Shown here piece by piece: positions 22,982 to 34,800 of a stretch of DNA of 64,000 nt. Numbering within the stretch: position 1 is the first letter of the stretch; every line of letters begins with the position of its first letter. Source of the stretch: Ochromonas danica (Eukaryota > Sar > Chrysophyceae > Chromulinales > Chromulinaceae); assembly GCA_015146655.1 (NCBI GenBank), contig VKHL01000008.1:310001-374000 (forward strand), read 5' to 3'. Below the pieces are notes generated by a model, which saw nothing but the letters and a program-made list of their open reading frames with translations, was not told the DNA's origin and did no database searches. A program made the position numbers and the translations under genes.

Positions 22982-24430
22982 ATGAGCAAATCGGCCGTGG
23001 TTGAACCACCGGATGGGGTAGATATAATTTATAATGACTGCAAGACCTTCTGGAAAGCTCGAGCGACTATCGAGCTGATTATCCTCTTCCATCACAAGCA
23101 GACCTGCTATGAGATTATCGCGTACAATCCCGACGTGGACTGTGTCGCTCCCAGATTGTACTTGGATGGCGTTCTGATTAAGAAACACCTGGATGACGAG
23201 GAAATCCAAAGAAGGGTGTCGGAGAGGAAAGAGCAGCTTCTTCGTGCCAAGCGACCATTTCATCTGACCGAGATCACCAAGGAGATCGTGCAGGACATGA
23301 CTCTGAGCTACATGATGAACAGAATAAATATTTCCAGCCGCAGCAGTGAGGCGGCCAATAGCACTTCTGTTTCCTTCGCGATGGCGTTAAACGCACAGAC
23401 CGGAGACCTCGTGGTGGACGAGGAGAGTCGCCGCCTGGACATACTGCTCCAAACCAAACCACCGCAGCTTGAGCACGTACCCGTCACTTTTCGAAAGAAA
23501 ATCAAACTCACGTAAGTTTAAGCTCATCAATTTCGATGTGACGACTCTTAGAAAGTTTGTGGTACTTATATCAGATCCAACGATATCCAGACAGCGCTGT
23601 CTAGCGTGCAATATGAAGCTGTGCAACTTCGTCAGGCTACGCGCCTCGCGGAATTGGCTGTTTCTTCTGTGGATGGATTCAAGAAGATGTTACAGCAGCG
23701 TGCAAAGTGGCGGCATCTCCGTCCTGCAAGAGTGCGCTGGATTCAAGCCATCAATCGAGTTTTGGTTCAAAACTACGTTGCCAAGGTTACATTGCGCATC
23801 GAGGCTATAGAAGCTGCCAAAGCTTTGGTAATGTCTATGCAGGAAGAAGCTAAAGATGAAGAGGAGGAGGACCTTTATTCTAGACCAAAGACTGCCAGTT
23901 TCAAACCTCGAAGACCGAAGATTCTCCGCAAAAGTATGGATGGAAGTTCTTTGCCCACTATTACCGCCACTTCCCCAAGTAATCGCCATGAGGTAGAGAG
24001 TGGTAATAGTGGTTCAAGCGAAGGTGGGATAGTGACATCTTTTCCACCACTTGTAGTGTCTCCCACTGCCCGAAACCCATTGCGCCAGTCCGGCAGCTTC
24101 AGTCCCAGCCACTCTGGTGGTATGATTACTGCGAGAAACTCTTTCCTCTTGCGCCGCTCTTTTGGTGACGAGGCAAACTCTCGCCCTCAAACTGGCGTCT
24201 TATTTTCGTCCCCTACAGGCGTTTCGGGGCGATGGAGTAACTCATCTCACCGAGAGGGAAGCAGTCAAGGGAATCGAAAGGTTACTGTAGAAAATTCCAC
24301 AAGCAACGCTTCTGCTCCATCGTTAGCGCAAAGCTTCAGCCAGAAGTCATCCAAATTGGTTTCGCCATTACCTGCACATCTCGCCTTCGCGGCAGGGGAT
24401 GACAACAGTCGATCATTGAAAATGCGCTGA
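22982..24430 (+). CDS. WKR-family protein 1 (unrecognised family)
   Basis: Two exons, 22982-23511 and 23575-24430, joined in phase 2, give 461 residues. The first exon carries a conserved domain of about 130 residues: VDIIYNDCKTFWKARATIEL, then CYEIIAYNPD, VAPRLYLDGVLI and a charged helix ERKEQLLRAKRPF. The second exon begins with a helical region (ATRLAELAVSSVDGFKKM, then RWIQAINRVLVQNYVAKV), followed by a basic signature PKILRKSMDGSSLP and a long Ser-rich, disordered tail. Two further members lie at 28600-30141 and 37861-39301, with the intron at the same place and phase. I do not recognise the family and propose no function. The lack of a signal peptide or membrane helix suggests a soluble cytosolic or nuclear protein. 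Confidence 0.75.
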
Positions 24431-24949
24431 ACCGAGCGTCTGCCCATGATTGCTTTCTTATTGAGAACTATATCGTGCTGTTTGTTCACTTTATCGTGCG
24501 GATTTTTGTGCATGAGTTTATATTTTGCTTGTTGCTTCGTAGATTATTATGCATGGATTGCTTTGTATTCCTTTTGGTGGTATAGTGATGAGGTTGTAGG
24601 TGATTGCGACATTGTGTCATTAATTAGGGATTCTAGCTAATTAATTTCATTATCATAAGTGAGATCTTGCTTTGCCCATGGTCGGGGTATGAGGTACATA
24701 CTAATTTATATTCGGATATGTAGCTATATGTCAGACAAAATAACGCCAACACACCTTTTCCACTTTTTTTTTTATATATCTCTTGCATTTCTCATTCGGG
24801 ATTTGTGCGAGATGAATCAATTGAAATGAATCAAAAACAGAAAGCTGAGATAATTTGCTGTCGAATGGTGCAAAACTTACTGCACGGATACAAGTTTTCA
24901 TTTAGTGTACAGAAACTTGCAACATTTCTGTACCGATTCTATGTAGCAC
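24431..24949. other. Intergenic spacer after WKR-1
   Basis: AT-rich sequence following the WKR-1 stop. No gene is supported. It includes a T/A run at about 24765-24778. Confidence 0.4.
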
Positions 24950-25640
24950 ACCGCCAACAAGCATTCTTACAATTCCTCCCCGTTGTTCACCTTACTGTCG
25001 GAGCACCTCCTGTCAAGAATGGACCACAGGTTCTCGATGGGATTCAGGTCTGCGAAATAGGAATCGAACTCTCCACCCTCACTGATGCATCTAGGAATCA
25101 ATCATTCAAGCCATGGACCAGCAGCAGATTCCAGCGATTTCTCTTCCATCTCACAATACATCTTCCATCATCGAATGAGAGCTTTTCGACGTTTTCTATC
25201 CAAGCGGCTCCCAGCACAAACCCAGAAAGGCAATCAAAGATTCCATTTCAAATTGATGTTGGCTTTGCAGAAAATTCAATTTTTGGACGGCGTAGTGTGC
25301 TTTTTTTTGTCCAACTCTATGGCGTCGCCACTACGTCGTCAAATTGGACAATCCCGCAGCCGGAGTGGACCAAAATTTGAAACTTTCCCGAGGAAAACTG
25401 GAAATTCCAGACAAAAAGGACGAACGGTCGCACCTCTGGCCTTGGTGTAGTGCTCCTCACAGACTCTCTCCCTCGGTCCACCCCGTTGAATGTTGCAATT
25501 GGTTTCTGCCTTCTTCCCCTCCGGTGCCTCCTCTGGCAGGCTGCCTGCTTCCTTGTGTCCACAGCCCCCAGACATCACATTCCATGTCATCATTGGCTGT
25601 TCGCAAGGAAAGTAGTGCCAGCAGCAGTGAGGAGGTCGAA
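24950..25640 (-). mobile_element. Decayed Tc1/mariner-family DNA transposon fragment
   Basis: Read on the minus strand, the segment near 25065-24985 translates to FADLNPIENLWSILDRR, the conserved block of Tc1/mariner (IS630-superfamily) transposases just before the last catalytic acid; a SKVNNGEEL segment follows. Further upstream on the same strand a segment gives WTKKSTLRRPKIEF, plausible for the middle of the catalytic domain. Frames are broken by stops and shifts, no full transposase remains, and no terminal inverted repeats or TA duplications could be delimited, so the ends are approximate. The element is dead and sits between two host genes. Confidence 0.65.
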
Positions 25641-25754
25641 TTATTTCTCGCGATATAGACGAGCTTCTTACTTACCATTTCTTATCCATCAGTGTGCAGA
25701 GCTTTGAAAATCTCCCATTAATTAGTCTTTTCTTAATCTCTTCCTTTATTTCTT

Positions 25755-27451
25755 ATGATGTCTGTGGGTTCTTCTAACATGTTTCCTTCCATGATTGACC
25801 CGATGGGGCGAGATATGTTCATGTATGATAACTATTTTGGTGATCGAATTGAGTCAATGGTAGATGCTTCACGCACCTTATTTCTTGGCGATTTATCTTA
25901 TTTTTGCACAGAAGAAGATTTATGCACATTGTTTGCTGATTATGGGCCCATTTTGACAGTGAGAGTGCGTCGAGGTGTCACTGGTGAATCCCTTATGCAT
26001 GGCTTCATTGCTTTGGAAAGTCCTGACATGGCTCGTCGTGCCATCACGGATCTTGACGGAATTGAATTTATGGGTCGTAATATGAGGTAATTGCTTGTTT
26101 TGGTTCGGTTTTAATTGCTCTTCATTGAATCTTATTGTCTAAACATTGCAAATGTAGAGTTCAATTGAGTTCTGATGGTCAACGCCCTGGTCCTGGCGCC
26201 AAAGAAAAATTTGTTCAAGTTCATGTCAGTTTCATCTCCAAGCAGATCAGCATGGTCATCACAGAGAAAGTGCTTCGAGAAATATTTTCTCCTTTTGGAC
26301 GCATTGCTGATGTAGCCATCAAGAAGCATACTTCCGTCCCCAAACAGCACCGCCAAAGTGGCTATGGCTTTGTATACTTCTATGAAGCTGATAGTGCTTA
26401 TCGAGCGCTTCATGCTTTGAAGCATAGCACTGTGAGAGACATCACCCTAGATTGCTCCATCAGTCACAAGTCAGAGCACATGATCAAACAACAAATGCGC
26501 TATCGTCCCGACAATCATTACTCCATGCTACCTCATCACGGAGGAGGACAAGTATTTCCTCAGCACAATGGAATGCAGGTATCTGGAGCCGCTCAACTTT
26601 CCTCCGTGCCCCCAGTACCTTCATATGCACAGGATGGATATGGAATTTATCATCACAACGTACCTGCCCGTCCCCAACCCCTATCCATCCCCACGAGCAG
26701 TTATCAAGTTCACCCTCCACAACCTGGTGGTGACCATTATTATGGTCGTTCTGACCATAACAGCTCCTATGGACGTTCTGCTGACAACACTTCTCCTACT
26801 TACCTAACCAGTGTTGGTACCAGTAGATCGATGGGTTCAACGGTGGCTTCTTACACGTCATCCAATAATACCACCCCCCGAATGGCCGGTATGAATAATG
26901 TGAATGTTCCTAACACTAGTGTGAATCGCAACAAAGTTCAAGAAGTGAATGCATACCCAAATATGCTCACAGGTTTGATTTCTGCCAAGTCTGTAGATCC
27001 TGTTTACGTTTCTTCTGATTCAAATAATGCTGCTTTTGGTGTTGGCTCTCGTTCTTCTTCATTTTGGGATAATCGTGATGATTATACGGAGACTGCGCCT
27101 CGTCTTCGATCTTTGATGAAGCAGGATTCTGATATGACAGAGCGCTTATATGATAGTCGCAGTTCATCCATCTTTGATCTCTCTGCCTTCCATAGCTCCT
27201 TGCCTACCAATTCTCTGCCACCGAAGGGGTCCATGGATGATAATAGTTTTCTCAAGTGTGGTGATCATTCGAGTGAAGTTGGAACTCCCAACCTCTCTTA
27301 TTTGCTAGGTGATCAGCTGCCCTTCAACAAGCAGACAATGAATGGCAGTGGTCATACCCAATTACAGCGTTCTGCCCTTCAGGCCGGCGACTTCACAGAT
27401 AATCTTGATAGTCAAATGCCAGCTAACAATATGAATTGGCCTTCCTACTAA
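25755..27451 (+). CDS. RNA-binding protein with two RRM domains
   Basis: Two exons, 25755-26086 and 26158-27451 (phase 2 join), give 541 residues. RRM1 spans about residues 40-115, with RNP2-like TLFLGDLSYF and RNP1-like ESLMHGFIALE. RRM2 spans about 133-215, with VHVSFISKQI and RNP1-like SGYGFVYFYEA. The intron falls between the two domains. The remaining roughly 300 residues are low-complexity and rich in Ser, Asn, Gln, Pro and Tyr, as in proteins that enter RNA granules. The layout resembles the first part of poly(A)-binding or Nrd/Pub1-like proteins, but only two RRMs are present, so the exact orthology is open. A role in mRNA processing, stability or translation is a family-level inference. 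Confidence 0.85.
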
Positions 27452-28599
27452 ACTGCAGTTATTATAATCGCGATTCCTCCCTAGTCTCTAGTGCATTTCT
27501 GCCTCCTCTGATCCCCCATTCCATTCCTAATCGTAGCTGAAGACACTCTCTATTAGACCGATGAGAACAGTCATCTGCAGTGTTTGTTTTGTATAATAGT
27601 ATATGCTGTTAGTTTCGTTATTTGTAGTGCTGTGTTGTCCCCACTTTCCCTTGTCATGCTCTCTAATACGCAGTAAATGCTGAACTGTGTTAGAGGTGGT
27701 GATGGTGGTGGTGATGAGTTGCGCCTCTTTTTACTATGCTCTGTCCAGTTCGTTGCTCTACAACTATATTTAGATGATATAGTGGTCTGCTCAATCACAG
27801 TGGCCTGTTCCTATTAGCTGCTTCTATCAACTTGCGATTCTTTCTATCTGGGCATAATAAGCCGGCCTTGCAGATTTTTATAATTGATTGACATTGTTTT
27901 GTTTTCGACACTGATGATGGTGCGCCTCATTCCGTCATTTTTTGGTATCTATTATTTTCTAATATAGTCATTTCTTGTTCCCTCCCTCTCTCCTGACTGA
28001 ATCCAGCTCGTGGTTGATTATTTTATGTCCCTAGAATACAATCTGAAAACTCAGCCCAACCCCTTCCATTATCCTAGTGTGATCATCATCCTTGATTTGT
28101 CTACATCCACATGTTAGATGCGCCGTCTGAACAATCTACTGATGCCCCTTCTATTTTGCTTTTCTTGCTTCTTCACATTGTGAAGTGTGGCTAATTTAGC
28201 TGCAACGCTGGGACGACGGGGAGATTCCTTTGCATATGCGGATTAGTGCAAGTCATTGTGGACGCTGCGTAGTCTTAGTGTTTTCTGTACAATGGTTTGC
28301 TTAGTACTAAGTTAATTTGATTTACTTCTATTATTAACACGCAGAGCAGTCTGTGATTGGCGCAGGTACTGTTGTTTTGTTGGCGCAGGGTAAAATGGCG
28401 CGTTCCTTGTCCTCTCCTGCACCAGCAGCGCCATGCGGAGTTTCCTTCAACAGACGGAAGTTGAGGGAGTTGTCCCACAGTTATTGCAAACCAAATAAAT
28501 TGAAAGAAATCACGTCTCTGTCTTTTTCCAGGTCATCCTGAGACTGGGTATTTTTATTGTTATTACTAGCACAGTCGTAGAAGGATTTAATTTTTTCTC
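27452..28599. other. Long intergenic region between the RRM gene and WKR-2
   Basis: This 1148-bp interval has no reading frame with recognisable features. It has a short GTGATGGTGGTGGTGATGA tract near 27698, and probably holds a long 3' untranslated region and the WKR-2 promoter. No RNA gene was recognised. Confidence 0.4.
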
Positions 28600-30141
28600 A
28601 TGCCTCATCGACGAAGTTCTCTTTGCGAACCCCCTCCACCCCAGGAGGTTCAGATCATTTATGATGACTCCAAAGCTTATTGGAAGGCCAGGACCAATCT
28701 AGATATTGTCATCGCACTTCACAAGAAGTGTGCCTGTCTGGAGGTTGTCGTCTATAACCCGGAACTGGACCGGGAAGCCCCTCGCCTTTATCTCAACGCT
28801 CTTGTCGTTAACCAGCACCTCAATCGAGCCGAGTTGGACAAACGCGTCAATGAGAAAAAGGAGGTATTTATTCGATCTAAGAAGTCTTTCAATGCTATGG
28901 ATATCACCAAGGAGGTATTGGATGAGATGATGCAGAACTACGTGTTAAGCCGACTGCAGGTCGAGATGCTCAACAAGCCTCTGCCCCTGCCAGGCACCGC
29001 CTCCACCACCGCGGCCAACTCTCAGATCCTTATTAAAAATAATAACAGCAGCGACAAAAGTGCCTCCAGTGAGGATGGGGCGGCTGTGACTCCGTTTTCT
29101 CCCCGCGAGTTTGTCATGAACTTGTTTCCTCATTTGGGAGACAGTGTGGACGCTGAGGGATGCTTGGATAGTTTCATGGACAAGCCTGCCGAACTAGTTC
29201 CTATCAAGTGCTCCTTTCAAAAGAAACTGAAGTAAGCTTGCCATTTTCCTAGATTTTGGGGTACTTGTTCATTCTGTGTTAATTGTGATAGAGCGGAGGC
29301 CGTCCAAGTTGCTTTGACCACCTTCAATAATGAAGCTCAAGCTCTGCGTGATGCCACACACTATGCTGAGTTATCATCCTCTTCTGCTGATGGATTCAAA
29401 CTAGCTCTTGCGGAGAAGCTGAGAATGAAGAGGTTGATGAGTCTGCCTCGTCAGCGCTGGCTTAAGGCGATTCAGCGCGTTATCGCGCAGAACTCTGTTG
29501 AGAAGGTCCGACGGAGATTAGAGAGTATGATCGCCGCCAAAAAGGTCGTGGAGCCTCAAGTAGAAGAGCCGATCACTTCTTTCCGCAGATCTTCTCACAC
29601 TCGCATCTTGCGCAAGAGCATTGACAACAGCTCTTTGCCTTCTTTGTCGCCCAAACCCCACCATAATGGTGCAGTCTCGCCAAGTCATGCGATGCACCAT
29701 TTACCAACGCTCAACTCCAGCGAGGATGAATCTCAGTTGACTAAATTCCCTGGGGTTGTTCTGCCCTCTATCAATACTGGGGTGCATGTGCATGACGGTC
29801 ACAATAGTGCGAAGCAAACTCCCACGGGAGGCCTTCTTGCTGCCAGCATTCGCCAGAGTCGCCGTATTCTAGAGCGTAGATCTTTCCATATGGGAGATGA
29901 AGCGTCGCATCGTAGCTCGAGCAAAGCAACGTTCAATAGATACGCTAGTCCCGATGGATCTACCAATGCCACTTCTCCTGCCTCTTCAAAAGTCAACGAC
30001 TCTCTTCAGAACAGTATCTCGGTACCTAGTCTGAGGCAGAGTTTTGCTGAAATTTCGGGTCGTATCAGCGGACCCACTGTGACCATTATTAGCAAGCCTG
30101 TGTCTACAAGACGAAGATCCATGCGACTGCATGAACATTAG
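28600..30141 (+). CDS. WKR-family protein 2 (unrecognised family)
   Basis: Two exons, 28600-29231 and 29292-30141 (phase 2 join), give 493 residues. The conserved N-terminal domain reads VQIIYDDSKAYWKARTNLDI, CLEVVVYNPELD, APRLYLNALVV and EKKEVFIRSKKSF. A variable linker of about 60 residues, including a Thr/Ala-rich and Asn/Ser-rich part, precedes LVPIKCSFQKKLK at the splice site. Exon 2 starts with the helical region (THYAELSSSSADGFKLAL; RWLKAIQRVIAQNSVEKV), then TRILRKSIDNSSLPSL and a disordered Ser-rich tail ending in basic residues. Both neighbouring paralogs share this order, so the linker and tail vary while the two structured parts are retained. Function unknown. Confidence 0.75.
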
Positions 30142-30762
30142 CTTTCTCATTGAGGGACCTCAAGCACTTGCATCTCATTTCTACACCTTTTCACACTTCT
30201 TTACACTGCATTTTTTATTTCAAAACTTCAACATCCGTTGCGCGTTTGAATGAACTTGTCCTGCATTGCTATTGTTATGTTATTGTTGTGTGTAATTATA
30301 CTTAGCCTTTATTTGAGTCAGATACCTGCGAGCAAACTGATTTAGTGACATTTAGTGAAAAGAAAGAATACCTTAAGAATCATGGTGTTTGCTGTTGTAG
30401 TTGTGCTATTCCGTATTGTCTCAGAATCACGACTTGACTCGTTGTTTACGGTATTCCGTATAGTCCATGTATTGTATTGTAAAGTTTATAACGCTCCTGC
30501 TGTTGGAGTTCGGAGTTATGGGCTTTTGCTTAGCCTGGTAGACTCTAATACTTTTATGTAGCATCCAGGACTGGACTAGGGACCACGAGTAGCAGAAGAT
30601 CATTGCCAGCCTCTATAATATACTGCGAGACTGTAATGGCGTGGTCTGGGGATCCCGGTTCCGGTCTCTCTCGCTGCTCTCGGAAGTTCACTTGACTTTG
30701 AGCAAACTGAAAAGCTCTTCTCTAAGCACTGAAAAGATCTCCACCTCTCTTCACCTTCTCTC

Positions 30763-30809
<47 letters not shown>

Positions 30810-30844
30810 GTGTGTAGCACTGCTCATTGAATCAGAATTAATTG
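30142..30844. other. Intergenic region with a (CT)n microsatellite
   Basis: No gene is supported. A CT-dinucleotide run of about 45 bp at 30763-30807 lies 38 bp before the next start codon, so it is part of that gene's promoter or leader. Confidence 0.6.
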
Positions 30845-31722
30845 ATGGCCACTGCCAGAGCTCGCGCTCATCTCATCGTCGGTCTTCTCTTCACCTCCTG
30901 GCTTGGCTTGGGGTTCGCTTATCATACAAGGGTGACCTTCTCCGTGGAGAAGCTCTTGTCTTACCCTTCTTTTCCGAGAATCTCCTCTTTCCCCAGAATA
31001 CCGTCGTCTGCAAGCGATCTCCCTTCAAAGTGGACTCTTGGGATGTCTCTGAATAGCCGCAGCCAAGGAGATGATGTGAGGCTCCTAGCTCGTGTACAAC
31101 CTGCTGTTGGGGTCATCCTCCGATCTCTCTCTTGGCTGCTAGGAGTCTTTACTGTCATCGAATTGTCCAGATTTTTCCTATTTTATGTCGTTCCCACGGT
31201 TCTTATTGTGGGTGAGTTGCCCTATCTTAGTGGTTTTTATCCGATCTGATTTGTGGATTTATGTTTAGGAGTTATTGGAATACTGAAACTTTCAATGGAT
31301 ATGGCTGCGGAGCGAAATATCACTCTTCCCCAACTAGGTGAGAAAACGACGACTTCAACTTGAGTGATAAAGTTGATCTCTTCTTCAGTTTTGGTTTCTT
31401 TGGGCAGAGAGGCTGAGAAACGAAAAGCTTGGAGAGAAGATGCAATGAAAGCTCTTGATTTGGAAGGCGATTGGTGGGATGAATTCAATCCCGACCTCCA
31501 AAAGAGAGTGCGTAGGTTAGTTTTCCATAGACTTTATGTCAGACGATGTTTGTTGATCGTGGCGCTCTCTGCTAATGTAGGTGGGTCGGCAGGCGCGATT
31601 ATCTGGCTGCTCGGTTGGACAGCATGAGTAAATCTCTTGAAGAATCGAATAAAGACATTCACGAAATGCTGCTTCGTGTTGAAGAAATAAAACAGACTCA
31701 AAATTACAACGAGCGGCACTAA
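30845..31722 (+). CDS. Small signal-peptide protein with membrane helix and C-terminal coiled coil
   Basis: Four exons fit with good splice signals: 30845-31211, 31269-31337, 31389-31515 and 31593-31722 (230 residues). The leader HLIVGLLFTSWLGLGFAYHT is a signal peptide. The A-F/Y at its end resembles the cleavage motif of plastid-bound proteins in red-derived plastids, so plastid targeting is possible. Residues 90-125 form one or two membrane helices (LSWLLGVFTVIELSRFFLFY and the following VPTVLIVGVIGIL). The rest is soluble: RKAWREDAMKALDLEGDWWD is conspicuous, then a C-terminal coiled coil (RLDSMSKSLEESNKDIHEML). No family was recognised. The last acceptor has an alternative 12 bp upstream; the one chosen keeps the coiled coil. 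The gene converges on the LRR gene with only 103 bp between stops. Confidence 0.6.
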
Positions 31723-31825
31723 AGTCTTTTGTCACGGTATTTATTTTGTCATTTTCTTTTATACAGTTTTTAATGCACTAAACAAAGGGCGCACTATCAA
31801 ACACTCACATTGTTGGAATTCACTG

Positions 31826-34800
31826 TTAGACTTCATTTTCCTCGACCAAATTCACCTCAGCAGGATTTAGCGTATTTCTATGAACGGGATTCTCAACAAC
31901 CTCACTTGCCATGATCTGATTGTCATCTTTGCTCTCAATGGAGGATTGACTTGTTATGTTCGAAGTCGAGCTGCCGCGAGCTCTATCATTTTCTAAGCTC
32001 AAAGATGGTGGAGACGTGGCCAATACTTTCATCATTTCCACGTTAGAACTTGTTGTTTGCACTTTCTGCTGTTGCAACAAGGAAAAAAAGCGAAGAATTG
32101 ATTGCTGAAACCATTCTCGTATCAGCTCTCGGCTGAAAATCCAAGCTAATGCCATGCAACTCAACAAGACTCCAGTCATAATCAGTGCGGCTGTTGTCCC
32201 ATGCTCATCACCTTCCGTATCGAATACCAAATAAGCTTGCATAATAACAACAAATGGAAAAGCCAGCCACACAGAAGAAAGAAATAACTCGGTAATATCT
32301 CGAACCTCGGCATCTAGCTTGGTGCGAAAAAGAGGCATTTGGAGCTGATCTCCCTCCACAACCAGAGAACCTGCCAGCAACTGCTCAGCATACGTATTAG
32401 CATATAATGCGATCATCCCAAACACTGCTAATGGAGGGAAGACGGCTCCAAACGAAAGGACAATTGCAAGATAGCTGATAATTCTTGTGATGATTCTCTC
32501 GGAGTGCATCATTCTCACTGTCATCAAGCTATCAGCTCGCTGGCTAGCTGTGGGCTTGAATTTCTCCATCAAGAAAGAGTCGAGCAAGCGATGAAGCCAA
32601 TGTCCTGAATCAAATACCCTAAACACGTAGCTAACATAAAGCTTGGCAAGGGGCACCACAGCACCAACTAATATGAACATATAAATATACACGGAGGAGT
32701 AATTAACATAAAGTGTGGAAGCACAAGAATACGAATAAATGAAAGGGGGGTCGTAGGACGTAGTCAGAGGTTGCGGCACTTCCTGTACGCATTGAACTTG
32801 GTTTCGTCTGCGAATGCGAATGATATCGCCTGCGTAAAGCACACATTCGTTGATTGCGTAAGTGTCCGTGACACTGTCAGCAGCGAAAATTGCATTGTAA
32901 AAGCAATTCGAGCTGATGATGGCAATCGCAAGCGCAGGAATGATCAAATTATTGAGGAGAATGATACTGACCACAAACCTCAACTCGGTACGAGTGTATC
33001 TAACAATATCATGTTCTCTGAAGTGAGTATCCAATAAGCGCTGAGTGAGATGCTTCAGGGCAGGAATCGCTTGCCAGACCACGCTTTCATTCCAAATGAC
33101 TTTGAATAGAGCAGTCAGCCACTGCGTCAAAGCAACGATGCTGGCATTGTAATTCAAGAAGATATAGACATACACCGCATCAACAACAATCATAATGGAG
33201 AGGTTGACGAAAGCTATACAAGCCAATCGACCATAAGACATGAGCTTGCTGTCCGTTCTCTTTACCACACCGGCTGCTTCTGGTTTGATATGGCGAGCCC
33301 ATGGGCGGATTTTAATTTCAATGAACCATACTGCAATTATGAAGAGAACAGCGAAAGCTAAAGCTATGGACAAAGCCGCATCAAAGCCGGAGAGCCAGAC
33401 AGCAGATATCTGCCAGGTATAAATATGGATGTAACTACTGTATTTTAAGGAAAGACCACTACAAAGGGGGAAAATAACGAAAGAAATAAAAGCTGTCACA
33501 ATGGAAAATAAACGTCGAACTCCTTCGAAGAAGTTCATCATAAGCTGCAGATTGGGAGAGAGAGGAGAACGAAGCGCTTCATTCACTTCGCGGAAAGTCT
33601 TAAACCAGTACCTCAGAAGAACCAGAGGCTGGAGAGACTGATTGTTAAAGTAAAGAGCGATACAAGCCATAGCCAACAATATTATTGCAACAATAATTGC
33701 CCAAATAGCCATGCTGCCATCCAAGTTATTGGACCCACAATTATAATCATCCACATGGGGATCATTGGCAGGAAGGTTTCTGTCAAAGAAGCCGCATTGA
33801 AAGATGTTCCCATCTAACACAGACAGGCTGGAGATATTGTATAGACTAGCTGGCAAACTGCCCGACAGACGGTTGACTTGAAGATAAAGAGAGGCACCAT
33901 CTCCATAGACAGGGCTGAAATCACTATCTAACTCATCTCGGAAGCGATTGTAGGATAGATCAAGAGAGTAAAACTTGTTTTTCTTCAGTCTAGCCGGCAA
34001 CTTCCCCGTGAGCTGGTTATAGGACAAGGCAAGATTTATCAACGAGTTCGAGATGTTCAAGTCGTTCGGCAAATCGCCCTCCAGGGCATTGCCTGAGAGA
34101 TGTAAAGACTCCAGCTCAGGTAGAGCGAAGATGCAAGGCGGAATACTACCACTAAGAGATCGAGAGAGAGTGAAGGCAGTAAATGAAGGAATGAAACGAA
34201 AGATGCGCTCTCGACAAGTGTCAGCAGTTGACACTCCATTCAACTCTAGAGTCTGCAAAGAGGTAGCATGGCATATGTCTGATGGTAGCGTGCCTGATAG
34301 GCAATTACCAGAAGCAGCAAAATCGACCAATTTAGAGGCAAGGAAAAGTTGACGAGGAAGGTCGCCTGTGAATTGGTTGTGCGAGAAGTCCAAGCTTGTC
34401 AGCTTTCTCTGCGAGCTGCCGTCAAACTTGCCCACGAGAGGTCCGCTGAGGGAATTATTCGTGAGCATCACAATGGATAAATTGCGCAACAACACCAAAG
34501 AATCTGGCAGACTGCCTGTGAGCATGTTCGTGGCCATTTGCAGCTGTGTGAGCATTGTCAAATTGGCGAAGGAGCGAGGGATAGTTCCTCGGAGATAATT
34601 GCGTGATACCACGAACTGGTATAGCGCATTATTAGGCCGCTTCACTTCAGGAAGAGTGCCTGTGAAGGCGTTGAATCCCACGAGCACCTCCGTGGCGTTG
34701 GGGAACTGAATAATAAACTCTGGGATCGTGCCTGACATAGAGTTGTTCATTACTGCCAGAATGTCCAGAAAGGAAGAATAATTCAACTTGTGTGGGATGC

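Noticed and set aside
24805-25380. Plus-strand frame of 191 residues
   Set aside because: The opposite strand carries the DLNPIENLW transposase block in the same DNA, so the plus-strand frame is a shadow of a decayed transposon.
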